NCBI GenBank assembly: GCA_947629445.1
Contig: CANRDU010000007.1
Coordinates: 1-56,666, forward strand
Length of the DNA stretch: 56,666 bases
Origin: an uncultured Bacilli bacterium
GTDB taxonomy: Bacteria; Bacillota_I; Bacilli_A; RF39; UBA660
Direction: 5' to 3'
A program made the translations under genes and the position numbers. The notes beneath the pieces were generated by a model. The model was not told the DNA's origin and ran no database searches. It worked only from the letters and a program-made list of their open reading frames with translations. Below, piece by piece: positions 1-9,200 of the stretch; the first letter of the stretch is position 1; each line of letters starts with the position of its first letter.

Positions 1-76
<76 letters not shown>

Positions 77-86
77 TATTGTGATT

Positions 87-116
87 AAACTTGAACTGTT
101 AGGTTTGAGTTTTTTT
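87..116 (+). terminator. Rho-independent terminator after tRNA-Phe
   Basis: A ten-pair stem (87-96 with 103-112, two G-T pairs), a 6-nt loop and a run of seven T follow the tRNA by about 10 nt. Confidence 0.75.
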
Positions 117-208
117 ATGGAATAATTTGTCTGCTAGAAAGATATTTTCTTTCTTATCATATACTAAAATGGGCTTTCCTGAAAATTATTAAAAATTATA
201 AAAGATGA

Positions 209-236
209 TTGACATTCTAAGAGAGAATAGTATAAT
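209..236 (+). promoter_or_regulatory. Sigma-A promoter of the marR-ABC operon
   Basis: A perfect -35 TTGACA (209-214) and perfect -10 TATAAT (231-236) are separated by 16 bp. The predicted start is near 243, immediately before the inverted repeat at 250-267. Confidence 0.85.
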
Positions 237-249
237 GAAACTTGTGCGA

Positions 250-267
250 TAGTTTCCATAGAAACTA
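250..267. promoter_or_regulatory. Candidate MarR operator (inverted repeat)
   Basis: Perfect 7-bp inverted repeat TAGTTTC-CATA-GAAACTA lies just after the predicted transcription start and 20 bp before the marR start. MarR proteins bind palindromes of this size and often repress their own operon, so this is the natural candidate operator. Binding is inferred; the RNA hairpin could also act on translation. Confidence 0.5.
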
Positions 268-287
268 GTTGAGAGGGGTAATTGGAA

Positions 288-731
288 ATGAATATGGATA
301 GACTTCTCTATATCGTTCATAAAGGCAGAGAAAATTATGATAGAACATTACAAAAGTGCTCCGAAGCAACAGGACTCACCAAGCAAGAAGTAGATATATT
401 ACTTTTTTTAGAACAGCAGCATTTAGAAAGTAGAGCATGTGACATTGTAAGGCGAAGAGGGTTATCGAAGGCCTATGTATCGAAAGCTCTATCTTCTTTA
501 TTAGAAAAAGGACTGATTAAAGCAGAAATATGTGATAATGACCATAGGTATCAACATATTATTCTTATGCCTAGTTCTAATAAAGTGCTTGCTTATATGA
601 AAAAGCAAAAAGAAAAAACACTTCAGAGATTAACCCAAGGTATATCGAAAGAAGATATAGAAATTTTTATGAAAGTAGTAGAGCAGATGGCTCTTAATAT
701 TGAGAAAGAAGGTTCAGATATACATGTTTAA
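288..731 (+). CDS. MarR-family transcriptional regulator
   Basis: This 147-residue winged-helix DNA-binding protein has the size of a MarR dimer subunit. The recognition region is around residues 45-75, with the helix RRRGLSKAYVSKALSSLLEK followed by a wing with a basic DNDHR turn; the flanking helices would form the dimer interface. I chose the ATG at 288 because the GAGAGGGG ribosome site ends 9 nt before it; the TTG at 282 is too close. The gene is first in a three-gene operon and overlaps the exporter gene by 8 bp. MarR proteins next to drug exporters usually repress the exporter until a ligand binds. That role is inferred from context, and the ligand is unknown. Confidence 0.9.
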   Translation: MNMDRLLYIVHKGRENYDRTLQKCSEATGLTKQEVDILLFLEQQHLESRACDIVRRRGLSKAYVSKALSSLLEKGLIKAEICDNDHRYQHIILMPSSNKVLAYMKKQKEKTLQRLTQGISKEDIEIFMKVVEQMALNIEKEGSDIHV

Positions 732-2487
732 ACTATTTAAAAGGCTTGATCAAAAAGATTGGTTATATGTAGTTATTTGCGTTTCTTTAGTTGTTTTTCA
801 GGTTTGGTTAGATTTAAAATTACCTGATTACATGAGTAAAATAACAGCGCTTGTCCAAACCACTGGTAGTAGTATGGGTGAGATTTTAGAGCAGGGAGGC
901 TATATGCTACTATGTGCTTTTGGTAGTTTACTTTCAGCAATTATAGTAGGATATTTTGCAGCGCTCTTAAGTTCCTCTTTTTCTAAAAAATTACGAAAAG
1001 AAATTTTTGAAAAAGTAGAATATTTTGGAATGGAAGAGATTAAAAAATTTTCAACAAGTAGTTTAATTACTCGTACGACAAATGATGTTACCCAAGTAGA
1101 AATGCTGATTGGTATGGGACTTCAAATGTTGATTAAAGCTCCTATTATGGCTGTATGGGCTATTTCTAAAATTATTAACAAAAGTATCGAATGGAGTGCT
1201 CTTACAGGAGTGGGTGTTTTAATTTTACTTACTACGGTAATTGGACTAATGATTATTGTCTTACCACGATTTAAAATTGTTCAAAAGTTAATCGATAGAA
1301 TTAATGGAGTAACACGTGAAAATTTAACGGGAATCCGTGTTATTCGTGCTTTTAATGCGGAAGAGTTCCAAAAAAATCGATTTGAGGAAGTAAATAATAC
1401 TTTGACGAATACCCAATTGTTTAATCAACGTTGCTTTTCTATATTAAATCCTATTATGAATTTAGTCATGCATTTTCTAACACTTGGTATATATGTCATT
1501 GGTACGTATTTAATTATGGAAGCACATATGCTTGAGAAAATCACTTTATTTGGAAACATGGTTGTGTTTACTAGTTATGGTATGCAAGTAATTATGTCTT
1601 TCTTAATGCTTGCTATGATCTTTATGATTTGGCCAAGAGCGCAAGTATCTGCTGCCAGAATTAATGAGGTATTAGTAGAAGAAGCACATGTTGTTGATGG
1701 GGATAAAAAAGAAGGAAAACCTGGATGTATCGGAACAGTTGAATTCAAAAATGTATCTTTTAAATATCCAGATGCGGATGAATATTTGTTGAAGGATATT
1801 TCTTTTAAGGTCAATAAAGGCGAAACAATTGCTTTTATTGGATCAACTGGTAGTGGAAAATCTACTTTAATTAACTTAGTTCCAAGATTTTATGATGTAA
1901 CAGATGGTGAAGTATTAGTAGATGGCATAAATGTCAAAGAATATACACAGGAAGCCCTTCATAATAAAATAGGATATGTTCCACAAAAAGCCTTTATGTT
2001 TACTGGAAGTGTCAGAGAAAATGTAGCATATGGAGAAAATGGTAAAGGTGAAAAAACGGATGCCAAAATTAAAGAGGCAATCGAAGTGGCTCAAGGAACC
2101 GACTTTGTTACTAATATGGAAGATGGGTACGATAGTCATATTGCCCGTGGTGGTACCAATGTATCAGGGGGACAAAAACAAAGACTTGCTATCGCTAGAG
2201 CCATTGCCAGAGATCCAGAAATCTATATTTTTGACGACTCTTTTAGTGCATTAGATTATAAAACCGATGCGACACTTCGTAGAGAACTTAAAAATTATAC
2301 AAAGGATGCAACAAGCATGATTGTGGCTCAGAGAATCGGAACGATTTTAAATGCTGATAAGATAGTCGTATTAGATAAAGGAAAATGTGTCGGTGTTGGA
2401 ACACATAAAGAATTATTGAAGAACTGTCAAGTTTATCAAGAAATTGCTTTATCACAACTTTCAGAGGAGGAGTTACAACATGCCTAG
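724..2487 (+). CDS. ABC exporter half-transporter, subunit with degenerate catalytic site
   Basis: This 587-residue type IV ABC exporter has an N-terminal six-helix membrane domain (about residues 15-320) and a C-terminal ATPase domain. Walker A GSTGSGKST is near residue 373, signature VSGGQ near 480, and Walker B FDDSFSALD near 503. The residue after the Walker B aspartate is Asp instead of the catalytic Glu, which is typical of the inactive-site half of heterodimeric exporters such as TM287/288 and BmrCD. The next gene supplies the other half. The ATG at 724 (AAGAAGG upstream) is preferred to an upstream TTG; it overlaps marR by 8 bp, suggesting coupled translation. The substrate is unknown; drug or peptide export is likely given MarR. 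Confidence 0.93.
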   Translation: MFKLFKRLDQKDWLYVVICVSLVVFQVWLDLKLPDYMSKITALVQTTGSSMGEILEQGGYMLLCAFGSLLSAIIVGYFAALLSSSFSKKLRKEIFEKVEYFGMEEIKKFSTSSLITRTTNDVTQVEMLIGMGLQMLIKAPIMAVWAISKIINKSIEWSALTGVGVLILLTTVIGLMIIVLPRFKIVQKLIDRINGVTRENLTGIRVIRAFNAEEFQKNRFEEVNNTLTNTQLFNQRCFSILNPIMNLVMHFLTLGIYVIGTYLIMEAHMLEKITLFGNMVVFTSYGMQVIMSFLMLAMIFMIWPRAQVSAARINEVLVEEAHVVDGDKKEGKPGCIGTVEFKNVSFKYPDADEYLLKDISFKVNKGETIAFIGSTGSGKSTLINLVPRFYDVTDGEVLVDGINVKEYTQEALHNKIGYVPQKAFMFTGSVRENVAYGENGKGEKTDAKIKEAIEVAQGTDFVTNMEDGYDSHIARGGTNVSGGQKQRLAIARAIARDPEIYIFDDSFSALDYKTDATLRRELKNYTKDATSMIVAQRIGTILNADKIVVLDKGKCVGVGTHKELLKNCQVYQEIALSQLSEEELQHA

Positions 2488-4429
2488 GGGAAGAAATTTT
2501 GAAAAGTCAAAAGACTTTAAAGGTTCTATGAAACGTTTACTTGGAAATTTAAGACCATGGAAAGTCTTTTTAACCATCGCTCTTACATTAGCTATGATTA
2601 GTGCTATCTTGGCATTAATTGCTCCTAATAAATTATCAGATTTAACGGATGAGATTACTAAGGGATTAACTCCTAATATGAATGAGAAAACCATTCAAGA
2701 GATTTTAACAGATGAAAATATTTCAGTAGAAGATAAAATGGCTTTTCAACAATTCTTACAAAATAGTGAGAAAGAGGAAAGCGAACTACTAGCAGAGATG
2801 GATGCTTTACCAGATGCGGTTTATGACAAAATTAAACCTACTATGAATATAGATAAAATTAAATCAGTAGCTATTTTACTAGCATTCTTCTATATTATTA
2901 GTGCTATCTTTGGATATATTCAATCTTTTATCCTAACTGGTATTTCTAATAAATTTGCTAAGAACTTAAGAACACAAATTAGTGATAAAATTAATACCCT
3001 CCCTTTAAAATATTTTGATCAACATGAAACGGGAGATGTATTATCTAGAATTACAAATGATGTAGATACGATTGCCCAACATTTAAATCAAAGTTTATCT
3101 GTCTTAGTAACAAGTATTACCCTTTTTATAGGATCTATTATCATGATGTTTATCACAAATTGGATTATGGCTGTTACAGCAATTATTGCTAGTAGTTTAG
3201 GATTTGCTTGTATGGGATTCATTCTTGGAAAATCACAGAAGTATTTCATTCAAAGACAAATAGAATTAGGAAATTTAAATGGTCATATTGAAGAGATTTA
3301 TTCTGGACATAATGTCGTGAAAGCATATAATGGAGAGAAAAAAGCAAGTGAAGAATTTGATGCTTTAAATGATAAATTATTTAATTGTAATCGTAAAAGT
3401 CAATTTTTATCAGGATTGATGCAACCTATCATGGGCTTTGTAGGTAACTTTGGATACGTTGCTGTATGTGTAGTGGGTGCTTTACTTACAATGAATAATG
3501 TAATTTCTTTTGGTGTTATTGTAGCATTTATGATATATGTTAGATTATTTACAAATCCATTATCACAAATCGCCCAAGCTTTCACATTCTTACAATCAAC
3601 CGCTGCTGCATCAGAAAGAGTATTTGAACTTTTAGATGAAACAGAAATGCAAGATGAAAGGGAATTAAAGAAACATTTATCTAGAGAAGAAGTCAAAGGA
3701 GAAATAGAATTTAAACACGTAAAGTTTGGATATGATGAGAATAAAATCATTATTAAGGATTTCAATGCTAAAGTAAAACCTGGAGAGAAGATTGCTATTG
3801 TTGGACCAACAGGTGCTGGAAAAACAACAATGGTTAACTTGCTGATGAAATTTTACGATATTGATTCTGGAGACATTTTAATAGATGGTGTATCTATGAA
3901 ACAACTTACCCGTGAAAATATTCATGATTTATTTGTTATGGTTTTACAGGATACATGGTTATTTGAGGGAACGATTCGTGATAATTTAAAATTTAATAAA
4001 GAAGGTCTAAATGATGAGCAAATTATGGCAGCTTGTAAAACAGTAGGAATTGACCACTTTATTAGAACGTTATCTGGTGGTTTGAATGCGAAAATAGGGG
4101 ATAATGATTCTATTAGTCAAGGGCAAAAACAGTTAATGACTATTGCTCGTGGTATGTTGGAAGATGCTCCTTTCCTTATTTTAGATGAAGCAACTTCTAA
4201 TGTAGATACTCGTACAGAGGAATTAGTACAGAAAGCAATGGATAAACTTACCCAAGGACGTACTTCTTTCATTATTGCCCATAGATTATCTACCATTAAA
4301 AATGCTGATTTGATTTTAGTTATGAAAAAAGGAAACATCGTTGAGCAAGGAAATCATGAAGAACTTTTGGCTCTAAATGGTTTTTATGCAGAACTTTATA
4401 ATTCACAGTTTGAAAAGTTTAGTGAATAA
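2480..4429 (+). CDS. ABC exporter half-transporter, catalytic subunit
   Basis: This 649-residue partner of the preceding gene has a membrane domain followed by an ATPase domain. Walker A GPTGAGKTT is near residue 442 and Walker B LDEATSNVD near 568, with the catalytic Glu intact. The ABC signature is degenerate: SQGQ in place of SGGQ near residue 546. That signature pairs with the Asp-bearing site of the partner, so both defects fall in the same composite ATP site, as expected for an asymmetric heterodimer. An acidic insertion of about 75 residues (about 55-130) between the first two membrane helices would lie outside. The start has AGGAGGAG 7 nt upstream and overlaps the previous gene by 8 bp. 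Confidence 0.93.
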   Translation: MPRGRNFEKSKDFKGSMKRLLGNLRPWKVFLTIALTLAMISAILALIAPNKLSDLTDEITKGLTPNMNEKTIQEILTDENISVEDKMAFQQFLQNSEKEESELLAEMDALPDAVYDKIKPTMNIDKIKSVAILLAFFYIISAIFGYIQSFILTGISNKFAKNLRTQISDKINTLPLKYFDQHETGDVLSRITNDVDTIAQHLNQSLSVLVTSITLFIGSIIMMFITNWIMAVTAIIASSLGFACMGFILGKSQKYFIQRQIELGNLNGHIEEIYSGHNVVKAYNGEKKASEEFDALNDKLFNCNRKSQFLSGLMQPIMGFVGNFGYVAVCVVGALLTMNNVISFGVIVAFMIYVRLFTNPLSQIAQAFTFLQSTAAASERVFELLDETEMQDERELKKHLSREEVKGEIEFKHVKFGYDENKIIIKDFNAKVKPGEKIAIVGPTGAGKTTMVNLLMKFYDIDSGDILIDGVSMKQLTRENIHDLFVMVLQDTWLFEGTIRDNLKFNKEGLNDEQIMAACKTVGIDHFIRTLSGGLNAKIGDNDSISQGQKQLMTIARGMLEDAPFLILDEATSNVDTRTEELVQKAMDKLTQGRTSFIIAHRLSTIKNADLILVMKKGNIVEQGNHEELLALNGFYAELYNSQFEKFSE

Positions 4430-4457
4430 ATATGCACATATTTGTGCATATTTTTTT
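4430..4457 (+). terminator. Terminator of the marR-ABC operon
   Basis: Perfect 9-bp stem ATATGCACA/TGTGCATAT (4430-4438, 4443-4451), 4-nt loop, then seven T. Confidence 0.9.
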
Positions 4458-4526
4458 GGTAACTCTATTAAAAAATAAAAAAATGTGATATCATTATAAA
4501 TAGAATTATGATAGGAGGAATAAAAA

Positions 4527-5492
4527 GTGTATAATTGTCCTAAATGTGGTTCTCCACTTACCCCTGAGAGTACATCTTGCCCAAATTGTGGTGAACCAGT
4601 AAATATAAGTATTTCCCCTGATACGTCTATGGCAATGCCTAATATGGCTACCCCTGTAACACCAGATGCGTATACAACTCCTGATATGGTAGCTCCAGTA
4701 GCACCGGATGCGTATGCAACTCCTGGTATGGCAACACCAGTAACACCAGATGCATATGCAACTCCTGGTATGGCAGCACCTGTAACACCAGATGCGTATG
4801 TTACTCCTAATATGCCAACGATGCCAGGTGCTTTCGACAGTAATATTTCATCACCAATGTTACCAATAGAACCGAAACCACCAAAACCAGTTGGAAAAAT
4901 AGTGCTATATTCTGCTATTATTTTAGTTTCTTTAATTGCTATGGGAGTTATGGCCTTCTTTATGGTAAATATGTTTGAGCAAAAAGATAAAGATATTGAA
5001 GAAGTAAAAATTGAAAATTCACGTGAGTACCATTTTGAAGGATTCTATCTTTATATACCAAATGAGTTATATGCAGAAGTTGCTAATGATGATTTTTATG
5101 TAGGAGATCCAGAAGGAACGTGGTCTGCCGTTATGAGCCTTGGAACTGGATCATACAATACCTTAGTTAGTAATAAATCTCAACTTGTTGAGTATTATAA
5201 ACAAATGGGATATGAAGCAACAGAACCACAGGAAAGGGAAATTGGTGGTACATCATTTGTCAAAATGGAAGTAATGATGGGAACGAAAAATGTTTTGGTA
5301 GCTTATGCTAAGGCAAATGGTACTCAGTTATTTGGAATTATTCTTGAAAATGAAACCGGTGAATATACGGATGAAGCATTAAGACCAATAGGAACTATTA
5401 TTGCCTCTATGAACTATCTAGGACCTAAATTTAGTTTACCAGCAGGGCTTCATTTTGATGAGTTCAAGAAAACATTTGAGATTGCACAGTAA
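4527..5492 (+). CDS. Zinc-ribbon membrane protein with Pro-rich repeats
   Basis: This 321-residue protein starts with GTG (AGGAGG 8 nt upstream). The N-terminus is a zinc ribbon, CPKC at residues 4-7 and CPNC at 19-22. Next comes a linker with four 14-residue repeats of the type MxxPVxPDAYxTPx, then one membrane helix near residues 124-146 and a C-terminal domain of about 170 residues that I do not recognise, probably extracytoplasmic. The layout, a cytoplasmic zinc ribbon on a flexible linker tethered to a membrane helix, is common in Bacillota proteins of unknown function. It has its own terminator. A related architecture occurs at 47976. Confidence 0.8.
   Translation: MYNCPKCGSPLTPESTSCPNCGEPVNISISPDTSMAMPNMATPVTPDAYTTPDMVAPVAPDAYATPGMATPVTPDAYATPGMAAPVTPDAYVTPNMPTMPGAFDSNISSPMLPIEPKPPKPVGKIVLYSAIILVSLIAMGVMAFFMVNMFEQKDKDIEEVKIENSREYHFEGFYLYIPNELYAEVANDDFYVGDPEGTWSAVMSLGTGSYNTLVSNKSQLVEYYKQMGYEATEPQEREIGGTSFVKMEVMMGTKNVLVAYAKANGTQLFGIILENETGEYTDEALRPIGTIIASMNYLGPKFSLPAGLHFDEFKKTFEIAQ
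4644..4811 (+). repeat. Four tandem 42-bp in-frame repeats
   Basis: Four consecutive 42-bp units encode MxxPVxPDAYxTPx. They lie between the zinc ribbon and the membrane helix and look expandable by slippage or unequal recombination. Confidence 0.85.
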
Positions 5493-5515
5493 AAAGGAGA
5501 TATTCTCCTTTTTTT
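5491..5515 (+). terminator. Terminator of the zinc-ribbon gene
   Basis: Perfect 10-bp stem AAAAAGGAGA/TCTCCTTTTT with a 3-nt loop and T-tract. It overlaps the stop codon. Confidence 0.9.
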
Positions 5516-5581
5516 GTTGCAATAACTTAGCATCATACATATAATATAAGGAATGTTACATGTAAATTTATGAAAAAAGAC

Positions 5582-5610
5582 TTGAATTTTCATAATAATC
5601 ATGTTATAAT
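5582..5610 (+). promoter_or_regulatory. Promoter of the Arg-Pro-Pro tRNA cluster
   Basis: TTGAAT (5582-5587), 17-bp spacer, TATAAT (5605-5610). The predicted start is about 25 nt before the first tRNA. Confidence 0.8.
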
Positions 5611-5641
5611 CAATTACGTATTTGAGGGAAATATATCAAAT

Positions 5642-5718
5642 GCGCTCATAGCTCAATTGGATAGAGCGTTTGACTACGGATCAAAAGGTTAGGGGTTCAA
5701 CTCCTCTTGGGCGCACCA
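5642..5718 (+). tRNA. tRNA-Arg (ACG)
   Basis: 77-nt cloverleaf. Acceptor GCGCTCA pairs with TGGGCGC, the anticodon loop is CTACGGA (anticodon ACG, read as ICG), the T-arm has GGTTCAACTCC, and CCA is encoded. First gene of a three-tRNA cluster. Confidence 0.96.
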
Positions 5719-5729
5719 TCTTATTATTT

Positions 5730-5806
5730 CGGGAAATGGCTCAACTTGGTAGAGCACTTGGTTTGGGACCAAGGGGTTGCAGGTTCAAATCCTGTTTTCC
5801 CGACCA
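5730..5806 (+). tRNA. tRNA-Pro (TGG)
   Basis: 77-nt cloverleaf. Acceptor CGGGAAA pairs with TTTCCCG, anticodon stem CTTGG/CCAAG has loop TTTGGGA (anticodon TGG), and CCA is encoded. It is 11 nt after tRNA-Arg. Confidence 0.96.
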
Positions 5807-5816
5807 TTTAATAATT

Positions 5817-5844
5817 AACCGTTGGTATCAACGGTTTTCTTTTA
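5817..5844 (+). terminator. Terminator-like hairpin between the two tRNA-Pro genes
   Basis: Perfect 8-bp stem AACCGTTG/CAACGGTT with a GTAT loop, followed by TTCTTTT. It stands directly before the second tRNA-Pro and may reduce read-through or mark a processing site; see findings. Confidence 0.6.
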
Positions 5845-5845
5845 T

Positions 5846-5922
5846 CGGAAAGTGGCTCAGCTTGGTAGAGCACTTGCTTCGGGAGCAAGGGGTCGCAGGT
5901 TCAAATCCTGTCTTTCCGACCA
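5846..5922 (+). tRNA. tRNA-Pro (CGG)
   Basis: 77-nt cloverleaf. Acceptor CGGAAAG pairs with CTTTCCG, anticodon stem CTTGC/GCAAG has loop TTCGGGA (anticodon CGG), and CCA is encoded. It closely resembles the neighbouring tRNA-Pro(TGG), suggesting duplication and anticodon divergence. No separate promoter is evident in the 39-nt gap. Confidence 0.95.
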
Positions 5923-5966
5923 TTATATGATAATATTAGGTCTAGTAACTAAAAAATAAATTAGAC

Positions 5967-5999
5967 AAAAAACATAGTTCAACAGAATTATGTTTTTTT
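5967..5999 (+). terminator. Terminator of the tRNA cluster
   Basis: 14-bp stem (5967-5980 with 5985-5998, one G-T pair), 4-nt loop, T-rich 3' arm. The stretch from here to 6140 is AT-rich with no gene visible. Confidence 0.85.
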
Positions 6000-6140
6000 C
6001 GTGCAAAAAATTTTTTCATTACATTCCCTATATTTTATTTTTAATACCATTAAAAATTCTTTTCCCTTTATATGTAATATTTTTTTCTTTTTATGCTAAT
6101 TTTTTTGAATTTTAATCACGGCTAATTTGACATAAAATAC

Positions 6141-6169
6141 TTGAAAATGCATTACCTAGATGCTATAAT
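6141..6169 (+). promoter_or_regulatory. Promoter of the giant adhesin gene
   Basis: TTGAAA (6141-6146), 17-bp spacer, TATAAT (6164-6169). It leaves a leader of about 105 nt with no riboswitch that I recognise. A TTGACA 14 bp further upstream lacks a good partner -10. Confidence 0.7.
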
Positions 6170-6281
6170 TATATATGATACGGAAGGTAGAAAAAAACGT
6201 GCAATTTTATCCTTAGAAATTGTATGAATCTTCTCGTTACTATAAAGAAAATCATTGAAAAATGATATGTAAGAGGTGGAT

Positions 6282-9200
6282 ATGTTGAAAAAAATTCCAA
6301 GACTTGGAAAAATACTTGCTGTGACTGGGCTTTCTGTTGTTTTACTAGCTACAACACTTCTTTTACAAAACAACACTTTGGATTCTATGAAAGGAACTGC
6401 TAAAGACGTAGCAGCGACAAGAAGCATAGCTAATCCTAATTTTACGATACAGCATTATTTTTACTTTGACGAAATTAACATTTATAAAAATAGTGGTGGA
6501 AATGAATATGTCAAAGTTCTAAATACAGATAATGGTGGAAAAAATGAAAATGGAAAGATTCCTAATAATGGGGAAACAGAGGATGCTTCTTATATAAAGT
6601 TAATAAAAAATGGTGATAGATATGTGCCAGAAACCACTCAAAAATTAACAAAATTATTTTTAGATGAGGAGACCGACTTTAAACACAACCCTACCATTAC
6701 TTATATGGATCGTTTGTGGAATGCTAGTGGAGATTATAATCCTAACTATACTTTGAAAGAGGTTTGGATTTTAAAACCTGGCAAAGAGAAAGATAGTGTT
6801 AAAAAAGAAGATTTTATTGTTTATCCAGTTCCTTCTCTTGAGAATGGAAGACATAATCCGGATGCTATCAACTTTACCAATAATCCTGATAATCCACATA
6901 TTACGAAGGTGGAGGGAGATAAGGTACCAGAAGCAAGCGAATATACTATTTTAATTAAAGAAGATGATGTCATTCGTTTAGTATTCAATACTATGACTAC
7001 CACTGATTATCATAAAACAGAGGTTGATTTTTATGATTATGATTTATCGGATGGGAAAATTTATACGACGGCAAATAAGAACAATCCAGTAGCAACTTCT
7101 AAGCAAAATGAACATACTACTTTTTATATGTATACTCATGAGTCTGGAATTAATAGTAGTGGGAACTATAAGGGATCTGGCACGAAATATGCCTTTGGAA
7201 ATAGTAATGCAGGAACTGGACTTGGCGATTTGACATGGTCTAATAATAGTAAAAATAATACGTTAAATAAAGCAAATCAGAAAGTTAATACTTCCATGTT
7301 AACCTACGATTTAGTTACTGGTTACAATGAGGATGGTTCTTTAAAGTGGAACACTGGTATTTCTGCTCCCAAAATATTTGGACCTGATCAGGCAACTGGT
7401 AAAACAACATTTAACAATAACGAATTTTCTTTATTATTTAAAAGACGTGGTGGGACTTTTACCTTAAGTGGTTTAAAATATCAAGACCAAACAAAAATTG
7501 ACAATTTAGATTCATTTACACTTAGAACATTTAATGGTGGCACAAAATATATTTACTCTAATGACTTTTGGCCAATGGATTACGCACCAACTTATGGAGC
7601 AGATGGACATGATGCTGTTTTTGGAGATAAAAATGATGGAGCCTATTATTTAAATTCAGCTGGAACTGCTAGTGGAAGTGTTATGCCACAATCTGATGAT
7701 GAAGAGAATCATAATGCCTATTTTGGAATGTCTTATACTACGGAATTTACTTTGGATCCAGGATATACCTCTCCTCTTGATTTCTTCTTCTTTGGGGATG
7801 ATGACTTATGGCTATTTTTAACAGATCCCGATGGAAAGCAAACCTTAATTGCGGATATTGGCGGTGTTCATAGTTCGATTGGAACTTATGTTAACCTATG
7901 GGATTATATTGAGCCGATTCCTTATTTGAATGAAGATGGTACAGAAAACCAGAAATCTGGAACTTATAAATTAACTTTCTTCTATACTGAAAGAGGAGCA
8001 GCAGGTTCTACTTGTTATATGAGATTTACGGTACCGCTTGACTCTGCTGTAACGGAATCTCCAACGATTCGTCAATTAAAAATTGAAAAAGCTACTGAAG
8101 GAATAGAAGAAACTCCTGATCAGGAGTATGAATTTGAAGTTAAATTTAGTAATATCATCCGTGATGTCTATGACATTTATGATTATGCAATTTTTAATGC
8201 AGATGGAACACAGAAAACAGAAAATTTAACAATTGCAAGTGGTGGAAGTGTTAAACTTCGCAATGGGGAATATGCCATTATTGATGGAATTTCAGATGGG
8301 GTTAAGTATAAAGTAACGGAGGTAGACCCCAAGGCAACAAAAATAACTTATCAAGAGGGAACTTCTAATCCAACAGGAACTGTTGGATCATTAGGAGCAG
8401 CAACTGTTGGTAAGGAAGCAACTGGTGCCATGAAAGAAAAAAATTATGTTAAATTTACCAATTCATATGCAGCTCTTTCTATTGAAAAAGAGGTTATTGG
8501 AAAATTAGGCGATAAAGAAAATAAATATTTTACTTTTACAATTAACTTAGGAGATAATACATTTACTGGTACAAGAAGTGGAGTAGAATTTAAAAATGGT
8601 GTTGGAACAATACAATTAAAGAGTGGTGAGAAAAAGGTAATCTCTGGATTACCAGAAACTACCTATACAGTAACGGAAAGTAATCAAGAAGGATATGCTA
8701 GTTATACTTCTTCTAATACTGGTACATTAGCTATTGGTGAAACTCAAAATGTTAAATTTACTAATTACCAAACCAAAGATTTAACAATTTCAAAAGAGGT
8801 AAATGGAGATCCTTTATCAACTTCTGAAGAATATTCATTTACAATTAACTTATCTGAAATTGATAATGATATTTATTCAAAGAGTTATCAATACCAAAAA
8901 TATGATAGCGCTAACCAAACGGTTGGAAGTTCTACACCTATCTCAGATGGCGGTACGTTTGCTTTAAAAGCGGGAGAACATATCGTTATTTCTAATCTTC
9001 CTGATGAGACAAAATATACAATTACAGAAACTTCTAAGGAAGCTAGTAAAGTAACTAATTATAAAGGTTCTAACGCAACATTTGAAGGTGTAGAAGAGGT
9101 AGAAAGTGAAACTGTAACTGGAGATGTTGCTACCGATAATTATGTTAAATTTGTTAACTATTTTGATGACCTTGTTATTAAAAAGATTGTTTTAGGTTCT

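Noticed and set aside
5670..5930. 86-codon plus-strand reading frame
   Set aside because: It lies across three tRNA genes; its protein-like pattern comes from the repeated tRNA sequence.
6170..6281. Adhesin leader checked for c-di-GMP or other riboswitches
   Set aside because: I could not find the conserved core of any class I know, nor a clear expression platform.
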